Source: JBDSTW01 sp039914705 (lineage in GTDB: Bacteria > Pseudomonadota > Gammaproteobacteria > SURF-13). Taken from it: DNA of 26,387 nt. The translations under genes and the position numbers were made by a program. Below are positions 1-7,439 of this stretch, piece by piece. A model generated the notes under the pieces. It was not told where the DNA came from. It did no database searches and worked only from the letters and a program-made list of their open reading frames with translations. The first letter of the stretch is position 1. Every line of letters starts with the position of its first letter. The DNA is taken from the NCBI GenBank assembly GCA_039914705.1, contig JBDSOT010000080.1:1-26387 (forward strand), in the 5' to 3' direction.

Positions 1-743
1 TGCGCTGGGCATTAGCGGCCAGCCTGATTACTGCCCTGCTGGTTCCTCTGGTGCTGGGTAAGTGGTCGTTCATGACTTCCCTTGGCCTGTTTATGGCGGC
101 ATGGATTGTGACGACCGCTGCGGAAAACCTGTGGAGCAAGGTAATGCGTAATGGCCTGGCGGGGGCCAAAGCGGCGCTGCTGGGTTTGCCGCGCGGCTTC
201 TATGGGATGTTGTTTGCGCATCTGGGCGTTGCGGTATTTGCCATCGGTGTTACCGTCTCGGGAGGATTCAGCTCCGAGAAGGAACTGCGTATGGATCCGG
301 GCGATACCGTCGAGGTGGGCGGTTATAACTTCCGCTTCGATGGCGTCACCGAGGTTGCGGGACCGAATTACCAGGCAGTGGAGGGGCGCGTGCGGGTTAG
401 CAGGAACGGCGAAGACGTTACTGTGTTACGCCCGCAAAAGCGGGTTTACACCGTACAGCGCAATCCCATGACTGAGGCAGGCATCGACGCCGGTCTGTTC
501 CGCCACCTGTACGTAGCCCTTGGCCAGCCGGTTAGCGGTGCGGCCTGGAGTCTGCGCATTTACTACAAACCGTTCGTGCAGTGGATCTGGATGGGACCGT
601 TGTGCATGGTGCTGGGCGGGATACTGGCCGCCAGCGACCGCCGCTATCGCCTGGCCGCACGTAGACAGGTTCATGCTCAGCCGGCGGGTCTTGCGCCAGG
701 GGCTGTCGCCCACGGTTTGGCCAGTAATACGGCGCACAGGTAA
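1..743 (+). CDS. ccmF: Cytochrome c maturation protein CcmF, C-terminal part (5' end outside window)
   Basis: This is the C-terminal ~247 residues of CcmF, the inner-membrane haem lyase subunit that passes haem from CcmE to apocytochrome c in the periplasm. The reading frame is open from base 3, and the annotated start of the gene lies upstream of the window. Visible features are two hydrophobic helices near the beginning, a periplasmic soluble stretch of about 110 residues with the family phrases GFYGMLFAHLGVAVFAIG and GDTVEVGGYNFRF, then LRIYYKPFVQWIW followed by the last membrane helix and the typical end DRRYRLA. The family's usual RDLYVALG appears here as RHLYVALG. The stop is followed after 8 nt by ccmG, so it is part of the ccm operon. 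I am very sure of the family because neighbours are ccmG, ccmH and ccmI. Confidence 0.95.
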   Translation, partial: RWALAASLITALLVPLVLGKWSFMTSLGLFMAAWIVTTAAENLWSKVMRNGLAGAKAALLGLPRGFYGMLFAHLGVAVFAIGVTVSGGFSSEKELRMDPGDTVEVGGYNFRFDGVTEVAGPNYQAVEGRVRVSRNGEDVTVLRPQKRVYTVQRNPMTEAGIDAGLFRHLYVALGQPVSGAAWSLRIYYKPFVQWIWMGPLCMVLGGILAASDRRYRLAARRQVHAQPAGLAPGAVAHGLASNTAHR

Positions 744-751
744 TAATATCC

Positions 752-1276
752 ATGATTCGTTACTTGATCCCGCTTGGGATATTTATTGTGCTGGTCGTAT
801 TCCTGGCCAGAGGCCTGCAACTGGATCCCCATGAAGTGCCTTCTCCGTTAATCGGCAAGCCAGCGCCTGACTTCCTGTTGCCGCAACTGAGTGATGCCGG
901 CCAGCAATTCGGGCGCAAGGATCTGCTCGGCAAGGTGACCCTGCTGAATGTCTGGGCCTCATGGTGCGTGGCGTGCCGACATGAACATCCGTTATTAGTC
1001 GAGCTTGCCCGCACCAGTGCCGTCAATATCTATGGCCTCAATTATAAGGACACCCGTCCCGATGCCTTGCGCTGGCTGGAGCAACTCGGCAATCCCTATA
1101 TAATCAGCGCCTTTGATGAACAGGGCAGGGTAGGCATAGATTATGGCGTGTACGGTGTACCGGAGACCTACGTTATTGATCAGCAGGGCATTATCCGCCA
1201 CAAGGTAATCGGCCCTATTACGCCGGAAAATCTGGATCAGGAAATTTTACCGCTGATCAGGAAATTGCAAGGATGA
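752..1276 (+). CDS. ccmG: Thiol:disulfide interchange protein CcmG (DsbE)
   Basis: CcmG is a membrane-anchored periplasmic thioredoxin-like protein that keeps the apocytochrome CXXCH cysteines reduced for haem attachment. The 174-residue protein has one N-terminal membrane helix (about residues 3-19), then the family opening SPLIGKPAPDFLLP (31-44), the active site WASWCVACRHEHP with C72 and C75, and the cis-proline segment YGVYGVPETYVID (P137). Length and motif order match the DsbE/CcmG family. It starts 8 nt after ccmF and its last codons overlap the ccmH start by 4 nt, indicating translational coupling. The active-site pair reads CVAC; the family more often shows CxPC or CVPC, a small deviation that should not abolish thiol chemistry. 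Confidence 0.95.
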   Translation: MIRYLIPLGIFIVLVVFLARGLQLDPHEVPSPLIGKPAPDFLLPQLSDAGQQFGRKDLLGKVTLLNVWASWCVACRHEHPLLVELARTSAVNIYGLNYKDTRPDALRWLEQLGNPYIISAFDEQGRVGIDYGVYGVPETYVIDQQGIIRHKVIGPITPENLDQEILPLIRKLQG

Positions 1277-1758
1277 GATTTTATAGATTCATTATAGTGA
1301 CGTTGCTGATGAGCGCGCTGGCTCATGCCGGGGCCGCTGAGCCGCAATCCATCGATACGGCGAGCGCTAATCCAGTGGTCGAAGAGCGTCTCAAGTCTCT
1401 CTCGCACGAGTTGCGCTGCCTGGTGTGCCAGAACGAAACCCTGGGCGATTCGCGCGCAGACCTGGCCATTGATTTGCGCAACGAAATTCGCGCCCTCATG
1501 GAAAAGGGTTACAGCGATAAACAGGTGGTCACTTATCTGGTTGCACGCTACGGGGATTTTGTGCGGTTTCGCCCGCCCTTGAAGTCAACCACCGTTCTGC
1601 TGTGGTTCGGGCCGTTTATCTTAATGGTGCTAGGTAGCAGTTTATTGATCGTTTACCTTATACGTCGGCGCAAGCGCATAAACGCGGGACCCCTCTCGCA
1701 GGGTGAACAGCAGCGCCTGCGGAATTTATTAACCAAGCTCGCAGGAAACCGGACATGA
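1273..1758 (+). CDS. ccmH: Cytochrome c-type biogenesis protein CcmH (CycL type, short form)
   Basis: CcmH reduces or holds apocytochrome c thiols together with CcmG and CcmF. The 161-residue protein has an N-terminal signal/anchor segment ending near AHAGAAE, the signature LRCLVCQNETLGDS with C49 and C52, the amphipathic region DLAIDLRNEIRALMEKGYSDKQVVTYLVARYGDFV, and a C-terminal membrane helix (about 109-130) followed by a basic tail RRRKR. This is the short CcmH found when ccmI is a separate gene, unlike the fused CcmH of Escherichia coli. It overlaps ccmG upstream by 4 nt and ccmI downstream by 4 nt, so the three are almost certainly one translationally coupled unit. Confidence 0.95.
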   Translation: MRFYRFIIVTLLMSALAHAGAAEPQSIDTASANPVVEERLKSLSHELRCLVCQNETLGDSRADLAIDLRNEIRALMEKGYSDKQVVTYLVARYGDFVRFRPPLKSTTVLLWFGPFILMVLGSSLLIVYLIRRRKRINAGPLSQGEQQRLRNLLTKLAGNRT

Positions 1759-2648
1759 GCGCAGGCACGCTATTTTGGATATTGGCTGCGGTAATGATTG
1801 TCGCCACGCTGGCAATTATATTGCCTCCGCTGCTTAAACCACGTGCGCTAAAAACAGTGCAACGTGACGTATTAAATGCCGCTATTTACAAAGATCAGCT
1901 TGCCGAGTTGAGTGCCGACCTTAGTAACCAAACACTCAGTCCCGAGCAATATGAGCAAGGCCGGTCTGATCTGGAGCGCAATCTGCTCACCGATGTCTCA
2001 GACCCGCAGGAAGAAATAATCAATGCGGGCAGGAATGTATCCACCGCCACCGGGCGCATCACGGCCGTGCTTGTCGGTATTGCCGTACCGGTGCTGGCCA
2101 TTGGCCTGTATTTACAGTTAAGCAAAGACTACGACGTGTTTGCCGATCAGCCCATGAGCGCAACCAGCGCGCAGCCCGGAATGGCGCCCGGCTTCACGCC
2201 GGAGATGATGGTGCAGCGCCTCTCCGAGCGTTTAAAGACTAATCCCAAGGATGGCGCAGGCTGGGCCATGTTAGGACGTTCTTATGCCGTGCTGGGCCGT
2301 CATGGCGAGGCGAGTCAGGCTTATGCCAAGGCGCTGCCGCTACTCAAAGAAGATGCACAATTGCTGGTGGATTATGCCGAGGCGGTCGCTTTAAGTAATA
2401 GCGATCAGCAGCTTGCCGGCAAGCCAACGGAGCTTTTTGAAAAGGCGCTGAAACTGGATGCCGACAACCCCAAAGGATTGTGGCTGGCCGGGATGGCCGC
2501 ATATCAGAAAGAGGATTATCGTGCCGCAAGCGCCTACTGGAAGCGCTTGATGCTATCCATGCCAGCCGATTCGCCGGACGCCATCGACATCCAGAAAAAC
2601 ATCGCCGAGGCTGATGCACGCGCCGCAGGCGGCAATATGCCCCGTTAA
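1755..2648 (+). CDS. ccmI: Cytochrome c maturation factor CcmI (CycH), TPR protein
   Basis: CcmI is the apocytochrome c chaperone that binds the C-terminal helix of apocytochromes through TPR repeats. The 297-residue protein has a first membrane helix (about 5-25), a short cytoplasmic stretch YKDQLAELSADLSNQTLSPEQYEQ, a second helix (about 100-122, VLVGIAVPVLAIGLYL), and then periplasmic TPR-like repeats: GAGWAMLGRSYAVLGRHGEASQAYAKAL, PTELFEKALKLDADNPKGLWLAGMAAYQKEDYRAASAYWKRLM. This N-terminal leucine-zipper-like plus TPR layout is diagnostic. It overlaps ccmH by 4 nt and is the last gene of the cluster; the 409 bp after it has no gene. Confidence 0.92.
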   Translation: MSAGTLFWILAAVMIVATLAIILPPLLKPRALKTVQRDVLNAAIYKDQLAELSADLSNQTLSPEQYEQGRSDLERNLLTDVSDPQEEIINAGRNVSTATGRITAVLVGIAVPVLAIGLYLQLSKDYDVFADQPMSATSAQPGMAPGFTPEMMVQRLSERLKTNPKDGAGWAMLGRSYAVLGRHGEASQAYAKALPLLKEDAQLLVDYAEAVALSNSDQQLAGKPTELFEKALKLDADNPKGLWLAGMAAYQKEDYRAASAYWKRLMLSMPADSPDAIDIQKNIAEADARAAGGNMPR

Positions 2649-2798
2649 AACTACCTCATTCATTAGTCCACAGATCGTTGCTGCCTCCGGCAATTTCTGT
2701 CTGCCCATTGCGGTTGCCGCCTGTGTTAAAATGCCTCGCCTCGCCCGCCCGACTGTGCGAAGAGAAGGTGTCTACCTATAAGCTCTCGCTATAAATTT
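2649..2798 (+). other. Gene-free stretch after ccmI, before repeat copy 1
   Basis: This 150-bp stretch has no credible coding frame. It becomes C-rich around 2735-2755 and AT-rich at its end. A TAAAAT hexamer at about 2726 could be a -10 element but I find no -35 at the proper distance. I saw no rho-independent terminator for the ccm operon here. In many gammaproteobacteria hisS lies directly before yfgM; there is no trace of hisS in this gap. Confidence 0.5.
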
Positions 2799-3011
2799 AA
2801 GGAACCTCTGAGCAATTCCATCCATGGAATTTTCAGAGACGAAAAGCAAAAAATGGCCGCTCCAGCGCATCCCTGTGCGCGCGGCATTCGTATTTCCCTG
2901 TACAGCATGATTTTTTCTTTTCTTCATTTTTCAAACACTTGTGTGTTTGAAAAATAGCGGCACATTCCTGTGCCGCAGGAAACTCTGAGTAAATCAGAGC
3001 TTCCTTAATTA
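2799..3011 (+). repeat. Multi-hairpin dispersed repeat, copy 1 (long form, 213 nt)
   Basis: This element matches a second copy at 15902-16063 in the same orientation. Its ends form an imperfect terminal inverted repeat, AAGGAACCTCTGA (2799-2811) against TCAGAGCTTCCTT (2994-3006), 12 of 13 complementary; copy 1 extends it with TTAA at both sides. Inside are successive hairpins: CTCTGA/TCAGAG enclosing AATTCCAT/ATGGAATT (2806-2838); a GC-rich stem in a 51-nt block (about 2856-2906) absent from copy 2; a perfect 13-bp stem 2926-2938/2943-2955 with loop TTGT; GCGGCAC/GTGCCGC (about 2957-2976); and CTCTGA/TCAGAG near the right end. It ends 46 bp before the yfgM start. It encodes no convincing protein. 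A MITE-like or REP-like non-autonomous element is the best description; the family name is unknown to me. Confidence 0.85.
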
Positions 3012-3057
3012 AACGATTTCTTTCACAGTGAACCTCGCTGAGGGTTGGGAGTAATTT

Positions 3058-3717
3058 GTGGACGTCTATACGACAGAAAATGAGCAGATCGAAGATCTGA
3101 AAAAGTGGTGGAAGGAAAACTGGAAATCCCTGATAGCGGGCATTATTATTGGTCTGAGTGCGATATTCGCTTACTGGGCCTGGCAAAACCATACGCGTAG
3201 CCAGGCCGAGGCCGCCTCGGCGGAATATCAGTTGCTGATCAGCGCCGTCGAAAAGGCGGATGCGCGCGCGGGCTTTGAGCATGCGGCGCGCATCCGCAAT
3301 CAATACGGCGAAACCTCCTACGCAGTGTTCGCCGCCATGGCCATGGCCAAACTCTCGCTCGATAAGGGCGATAAAAAGGCTGCGCGCCAGCATCTCGAAT
3401 GGGCTATGAATAATGCCGAACATGAAACTATGCGGCATATTGCGCGGCTGCGGCTGGCGCGCGTGTTACTCGATATGGGACAAGCCCAGGCGGCGCTCAA
3501 GCTGGTGGCTACGCAAAAGACGGGTGGCTTTTTAGCGGCCTATGAAGAAGTGAAGGGTGATATTTACGTAAAAACCGCACAAGTCAAAGAGGCCGACATA
3601 GCTTACCGGCGCGCCTTGAAGGCGCTGGAAGGGCAGCCGAATCCGGACAAAAAGGCCCTGCTGCAAATGAAGATAGATGATCTGGGCAATTCCCCTGCGC
3701 AGGAGAAGTCAACATGA
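3058..3717 (+). CDS. yfgM: YfgM family periplasmic TPR protein (BamB/SecYEG-associated)
   Basis: YfgM is an inner-membrane-anchored periplasmic protein that associates with the Sec translocon and the chaperone PpiD. The 219-residue product starts with a GTG (residues read VDVYTTENEQIEDLKKWWKE), preceded by GGGAGT about 8 nt upstream, and has the standard family opening, a single membrane helix (about 25-42, SLIAGIIIGLSAIFAYWAW), and a helical TPR-like periplasmic part with KLSLDKGDKKAARQHLEWAM and HIARLRLARVLLDMGQAQAAL. Its last codons overlap bamB by 4 nt (ATGA), the usual yfgM-bamB-der arrangement. The usual upstream partner hisS is missing; instead the ccm cluster and a repeat element precede it. 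Confidence 0.93.
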   Translation: MDVYTTENEQIEDLKKWWKENWKSLIAGIIIGLSAIFAYWAWQNHTRSQAEAASAEYQLLISAVEKADARAGFEHAARIRNQYGETSYAVFAAMAMAKLSLDKGDKKAARQHLEWAMNNAEHETMRHIARLRLARVLLDMGQAQAALKLVATQKTGGFLAAYEEVKGDIYVKTAQVKEADIAYRRALKALEGQPNPDKKALLQMKIDDLGNSPAQEKST

Positions 3718-4880
3718 GGGCAAGCTTGGGAATTGCCGTATTGATCGTGAGCATGCTTGCCGTGGGTTGCGGCACGGTCGGAGATTTTCTGGCCGGCAAG
3801 GATAATTCAGCCCCCCCGGCAAAGCTGGTTACGTTTGCGCCTGGCCTGACGGTACAGATATTATGGTCGAAGAACGTCGGCAGCGGCAGCGACAAGCAGT
3901 ATATAAAACTGGCACCGGTCGTCGAGGGTGACAAGGTGTTCGCGGCGGATCGCAAGGGACGTGTGAGTGCCTACGCGGCGGCCAATGGTCAACTATTATG
4001 GGAGACGCAAACCAAGGCGCGCATTTCCGGCGGCCCGGGCAGCGGGGAAGGCCTGGTGCTGGTCGGCACCAGCGAGGGCGAGGTGATCGCCTTGAATGCA
4101 GGCACCGGCGAGATTGCCTGGCGCTCACAACTCTCCAGCGAGATATTGGCACCGCCGCGTGCCTTGCAGGGTGTGGTTGTGGCGCGCACCGTTGACGGTA
4201 AATTGTTTGGCTTGGATGCGAAGGGGGGGGCGCGTATCTGGGTTTACGAACAATCTGTGCCCGCGCTGACCTTGCGCGGTACGAGTGCGCCATTGCTGAT
4301 CGGCGATAAAGTCATCGTAGGCTTTGCCAGTAGCAAACTCGCGGCCATCACGCTTAACGAAGGCAAGTTATTATGGGAGGCAAGCGTGGCGGAGCCGCGC
4401 GGACGCAGCGAGTTGGAGCGATTGGTGGACATCAGCGGGGAGTTGCAGGTGGCGGATGACACTGTGTATGTCGTCAGTTTCCAAGGCCGGGTCGCTGCCG
4501 TGGAACTCGAATCGGGACGCGTGCTGTGGGCGCGCAATATGTCCTCCAATGCCGGTATCGGCGTGGGCGGAAATAATTTGTATGTCACGGATGATCAGAG
4601 TCATGTGTGGGCGCTGGATCGCCGCGATGGTGGAACTTTATGGAAGCAGGATAAATTGCAGTCACGTTCAGTGACGGCACCGGCGGTCCAGGGTGACTAT
4701 GTAGTGGTAGGCGATTTTGAGGGTTATCTGCATTGGATGTCGCATGAGGATGGCAGTTTCGTGGCCCGGCAAAGGATTGATGACGACGGAATTATCGCCG
4801 CGCCTGTAGCTGCTGCTGATAATACCCTGTATGTAAACGGTAAGGGTGGCAAACTCGCCGCGCTGCGTACAGGCAAATAA
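3714..4880 (+). CDS. bamB: Outer membrane protein assembly factor BamB (lipoprotein)
   Basis: BamB is the beta-propeller lipoprotein subunit of the BAM complex, which inserts beta-barrel proteins into the outer membrane. The 388-residue protein has a lipoprotein signal peptide with the lipobox LAVGC, acylated cysteine C19, followed by PQQ-like beta-propeller blades with recurring phrases such as VFAADRKGRVSAYAAANGQLLWE, GEVIALNAGTGEIAWR, KLAAITLNEGKLLWE, RVAAVELESGRVLWAR and HVWALDRRDGGTLWK. Length fits the family (about 380-400). The start overlaps the yfgM stop by 4 nt, and der follows after 101 bp, the classical gammaproteobacterial order. Confidence 0.95.
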   Translation: MRASLGIAVLIVSMLAVGCGTVGDFLAGKDNSAPPAKLVTFAPGLTVQILWSKNVGSGSDKQYIKLAPVVEGDKVFAADRKGRVSAYAAANGQLLWETQTKARISGGPGSGEGLVLVGTSEGEVIALNAGTGEIAWRSQLSSEILAPPRALQGVVVARTVDGKLFGLDAKGGARIWVYEQSVPALTLRGTSAPLLIGDKVIVGFASSKLAAITLNEGKLLWEASVAEPRGRSELERLVDISGELQVADDTVYVVSFQGRVAAVELESGRVLWARNMSSNAGIGVGGNNLYVTDDQSHVWALDRRDGGTLWKQDKLQSRSVTAPAVQGDYVVVGDFEGYLHWMSHEDGSFVARQRIDDDGIIAAPVAAADNTLYVNGKGGKLAALRTGK

Positions 4881-4981
4881 CCAGGTTTCACTGCCGAATT
4901 CGACCAACAGCCTGTCACCGTTCCAGTCGGTTCCTTATCGCCACTCTATTATTTGATATTCGATTTAAATCGGTCACAACC

Positions 4982-6379
4982 ATGAATCCCGTCATCACGT
5001 TGGTGGGTCGGCCCAACGTCGGCAAGTCTACTTTATTTAATCGCTTAACGCGCTCGCGCGAGGCGCTGGTTGCGGATCAGCCGGGCCTCACGCGCGACCG
5101 GCAATATGGCGCTGGAAAAATCGGCGACAAGCCCTATCTGGTGGTGGACACGGGCGGACTGGGCGGAGAAAAGGAAGGACTCGATGGCTTGGTGGCCGAG
5201 CAGTCGCTGCTCGCTGTGGGTGAAGCGGACATTGTGTTGTTCATCGTGGATGGGCGTGAGGGCGTCACGTTAGCCGATCAAACCATTGCCAGGCAATTGC
5301 GCCGGTTCGGCAAGACCCTGTTTCTGGCCGTTAATAAGATGGAAGGCAGGGACCGGGCGCAGGACAGCGCCGAATTTCACAGCCTTGGCCTGGGCGAGCC
5401 TCATGCGATTTCCTCCGCGCACGGGGAAGGCGTGCCGCAATTAATGGAGGCGGTGCTGGCGAAGCTGGCGGCACCTGTGGAAGACGAGGACAGTGATGGC
5501 GGCGCACAAGGCATTAAAATCGCCATCGCCGGGCGTCCGACTGTCGGCAAATCCACCTTGGTTAATCGTATGCTGGGCGAGGAGCGCGTGCTGGCCTTCG
5601 ATCAGCCGGGCACCACGCGCGACAGCATTTACATTCCCTTCGAGCGCAAACAGAAACAGTACACGTTAATTGACACCGCCGGTGTGCGTCGACGCGCGCG
5701 GGTTACAGAGGTGGTAGAGAAATTCAGCATTATTAAAACCCTACAGGCCATCGAAGACGCACACGTGGTAATTCAAGTGCTCGATGCCCAGCAGGGGGTA
5801 ACCGATCAGGATGCCAATCTGTTGGGATTCACTATCGAGGCGGGCAGGGCGCTGGTGATTGCCGTCAATAAATGGGATGGCCTCGATCTGGAACAACGCA
5901 GCCGCGTGAAACGGGAGATCGAGCGTAAACTGCCGTTTCTGGATTTCGCCAAGATCCATTTTATTTCGGCCTTGCGCGGCACCGGCGTCAATGACCTGTT
6001 CGGATCAGTAGACAAGGCCTATGCCTCGGCCAGTAAAAAATTATCGACTCCCCAGTTAACGCGCATCCTCGAAGAAGCGGTTAACACTCACCAGCCGCCG
6101 TTAGTACACGGCCGCCGCATCAAGCTGCGCTACGCACATCAAGGCGGACATAATCCGCCGCTGATTATCATTCACGGCAATCAGACCAATGATGTACCGG
6201 AAACGTATAAACGTTATCTGTCCAACCACTTTCGCGATGCGCTGGGTTTGGTGGGTACGCCGGTGCGCGTGGAATTCAAGAGTGGCGACAATCCGTATAA
6301 GGATCGCAAGAACGTGCTGACCGAACACCAGGTCGCGAAACGTAAGCGCCTGATCAGGCATATCAAAAAGGGTAACTAA
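4982..6379 (+). CDS. der: Ribosome biogenesis GTPase Der (EngA)
   Basis: Der is a double-domain GTPase needed for 50S ribosomal subunit maturation. The 465-residue protein carries two G domains in tandem: G1 GRPNVGKS (9-16), G3 DTGG (56-59), G4 NKME (118-121) in the first; GRPTVGKS (184-191), DTAG (231-234), NKWDG (296-300) in the second; then a C-terminal KH-like domain containing IKLRYAHQGGHNPPLIIIHGNQ and ending with a basic tail RKRLIRHIKKGN. An acidic linker EDEDSDGG joins the G domains. Length is normal. No strong Shine-Dalgarno sequence is visible before the ATG at 4982, but the start gives the exact family N-terminus. It converges with mlaA 42 bp downstream. Confidence 0.96.
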   Translation: MNPVITLVGRPNVGKSTLFNRLTRSREALVADQPGLTRDRQYGAGKIGDKPYLVVDTGGLGGEKEGLDGLVAEQSLLAVGEADIVLFIVDGREGVTLADQTIARQLRRFGKTLFLAVNKMEGRDRAQDSAEFHSLGLGEPHAISSAHGEGVPQLMEAVLAKLAAPVEDEDSDGGAQGIKIAIAGRPTVGKSTLVNRMLGEERVLAFDQPGTTRDSIYIPFERKQKQYTLIDTAGVRRRARVTEVVEKFSIIKTLQAIEDAHVVIQVLDAQQGVTDQDANLLGFTIEAGRALVIAVNKWDGLDLEQRSRVKREIERKLPFLDFAKIHFISALRGTGVNDLFGSVDKAYASASKKLSTPQLTRILEEAVNTHQPPLVHGRRIKLRYAHQGGHNPPLIIIHGNQTNDVPETYKRYLSNHFRDALGLVGTPVRVEFKSGDNPYKDRKNVLTEHQVAKRKRLIRHIKKGN

Positions 6380-6421
6380 GTTTACTAAAGGCTCACCTTG
6401 AGCAAGCGGGGTTAACAAAAC

Positions 6422-7261
6422 TCAGGGTTGTGTTTCCGGGGGTAACGATTCCGGTTCGTTGCCGGTAACGGCCGCGTCTGACTCCGCATTTAAAGATTCC
6501 ACGTTTAAATCGGTTAAGTCGTCCGTCTGATTATTCGAGAAATCCTGTTGTGGAGGATTGCCGTCGTAAATCAAATTAAGGCGGCGCTGACGATACGCCT
6601 CACGCCGAAAGCTGTAGGAATCAAGTGCTGCCTGGTCAAGTATGCGCCCGGCGGAAAGTAAATCAGAACGCTTGTCGACTGCCTTAAGGGCACGCGCGGC
6701 ACTGCGCCCGGCGGTGTTGTCGTATGAGCTGAGGATGTCGGCCTGGTAATCGAGTACTGAACCAATCCCATCGCGCGGGTTGCTGGGGCCGAACAGCGGT
6801 AATACCAGATACGGCCCTTCACCAATCCCCCAAACAGCGAAGGTCTGGCCGAAATCTTCGTTGTGTGCCGGCATGCCCATCGACGTGGCGACATCGAAAA
6901 TGCCCAGCACACCAAATACCGTGTTGGCTATGAAGCGGCTCCCATCCGAGATGCCCTGTTTGAATTTTCCCTGTAAGAGATCATTAATAACTACAGTAGG
7001 ATAGGCTAGATTGTTAAAGAAGTTTGACACCCCTGTGCGCACCGGTTGCGGAATGGTGTTTTTGTAGCCGGTAGCCACAGGCTTGAGTACGTTGCGGTCG
7101 ACACCCTCATTAAAGCTGTAGATCGCCCGGTTAAGGCCCTCGAATGGGTCGCGCGCCTCCTCATCTTGCGAGAGTTGCAAGGTCGTGCAACCGGACAGCA
7201 GGATGAGGACTCCGGTTAAGGTTGCCAGGGTGGGTATGCCCAGAATACTGCGGTGTTTCAT
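6422..7261 (-). CDS. mlaA: Phospholipid-retrograde-transport lipoprotein MlaA (VacJ)
   Basis: MlaA is the outer-membrane lipoprotein that removes mislocalised phospholipids from the outer leaflet and hands them to MlaC. I start it at 7261 (MKHRSIL) because AAGGA lies 5-6 nt before that ATG; an upstream in-frame GTG at 7285 has no such site. The 279-residue product has a lipobox LLSGC with C25, then the family signature DPFEGLNRAIYSFNEGVD, PVATGYKNTIP, FFNNLAYPTVVINDLLQGK, RFIANTVFGVLGIFDVA, NEDFGQTFAVWGIGEGPYLVLP and GPSNPRDGIG. The C-terminal ~35 residues are an acidic low-complexity tail (TDDLTDLNVESLN...), longer than in many homologues. A TATACT hexamer on the minus strand (7336-7341) may be its -10 element, though no good -35 accompanies it. 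Confidence 0.94.
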   Translation of the reverse strand: MKHRSILGIPTLATLTGVLILLSGCTTLQLSQDEEARDPFEGLNRAIYSFNEGVDRNVLKPVATGYKNTIPQPVRTGVSNFFNNLAYPTVVINDLLQGKFKQGISDGSRFIANTVFGVLGIFDVATSMGMPAHNEDFGQTFAVWGIGEGPYLVLPLFGPSNPRDGIGSVLDYQADILSSYDNTAGRSAARALKAVDKRSDLLSAGRILDQAALDSYSFRREAYRQRRLNLIYDGNPPQQDFSNNQTDDLTDLNVESLNAESDAAVTGNEPESLPPETQP

Positions 7262-7439
7262 GAAATTCCTTGTTAGTTTATGCACTTCGTTATTTAAATT
7301 TATTCGCTAAACCGCTCTGCTCACGAGCGTTAAAAAGTATACGACAAGTTGTAAATAAATGAGTGCGATATATGAGTTTAGCGCATTCGAACAAGTCGTT
7401 TTTCTCAGCTTTTTCTCAATCAATACAACAATTGTGCCA

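Noticed and set aside
2926..2955. Perfect 13-bp stem with A and T runs as a rho-independent terminator
   Set aside because: The stem is AT-rich and is followed by AGCGGCAC, not a T-run; the T-rich side is 5'. The same stem in copy 2 lies before tadA, so it is treated as part of the repeat.
2833..3438. 201-codon open frame on the minus strand across repeat copy 1 and yfgM
   Set aside because: It runs antisense through the real yfgM gene and the hairpin element, has no family resemblance, and its length is explained by the complementary reading of a conserved gene.
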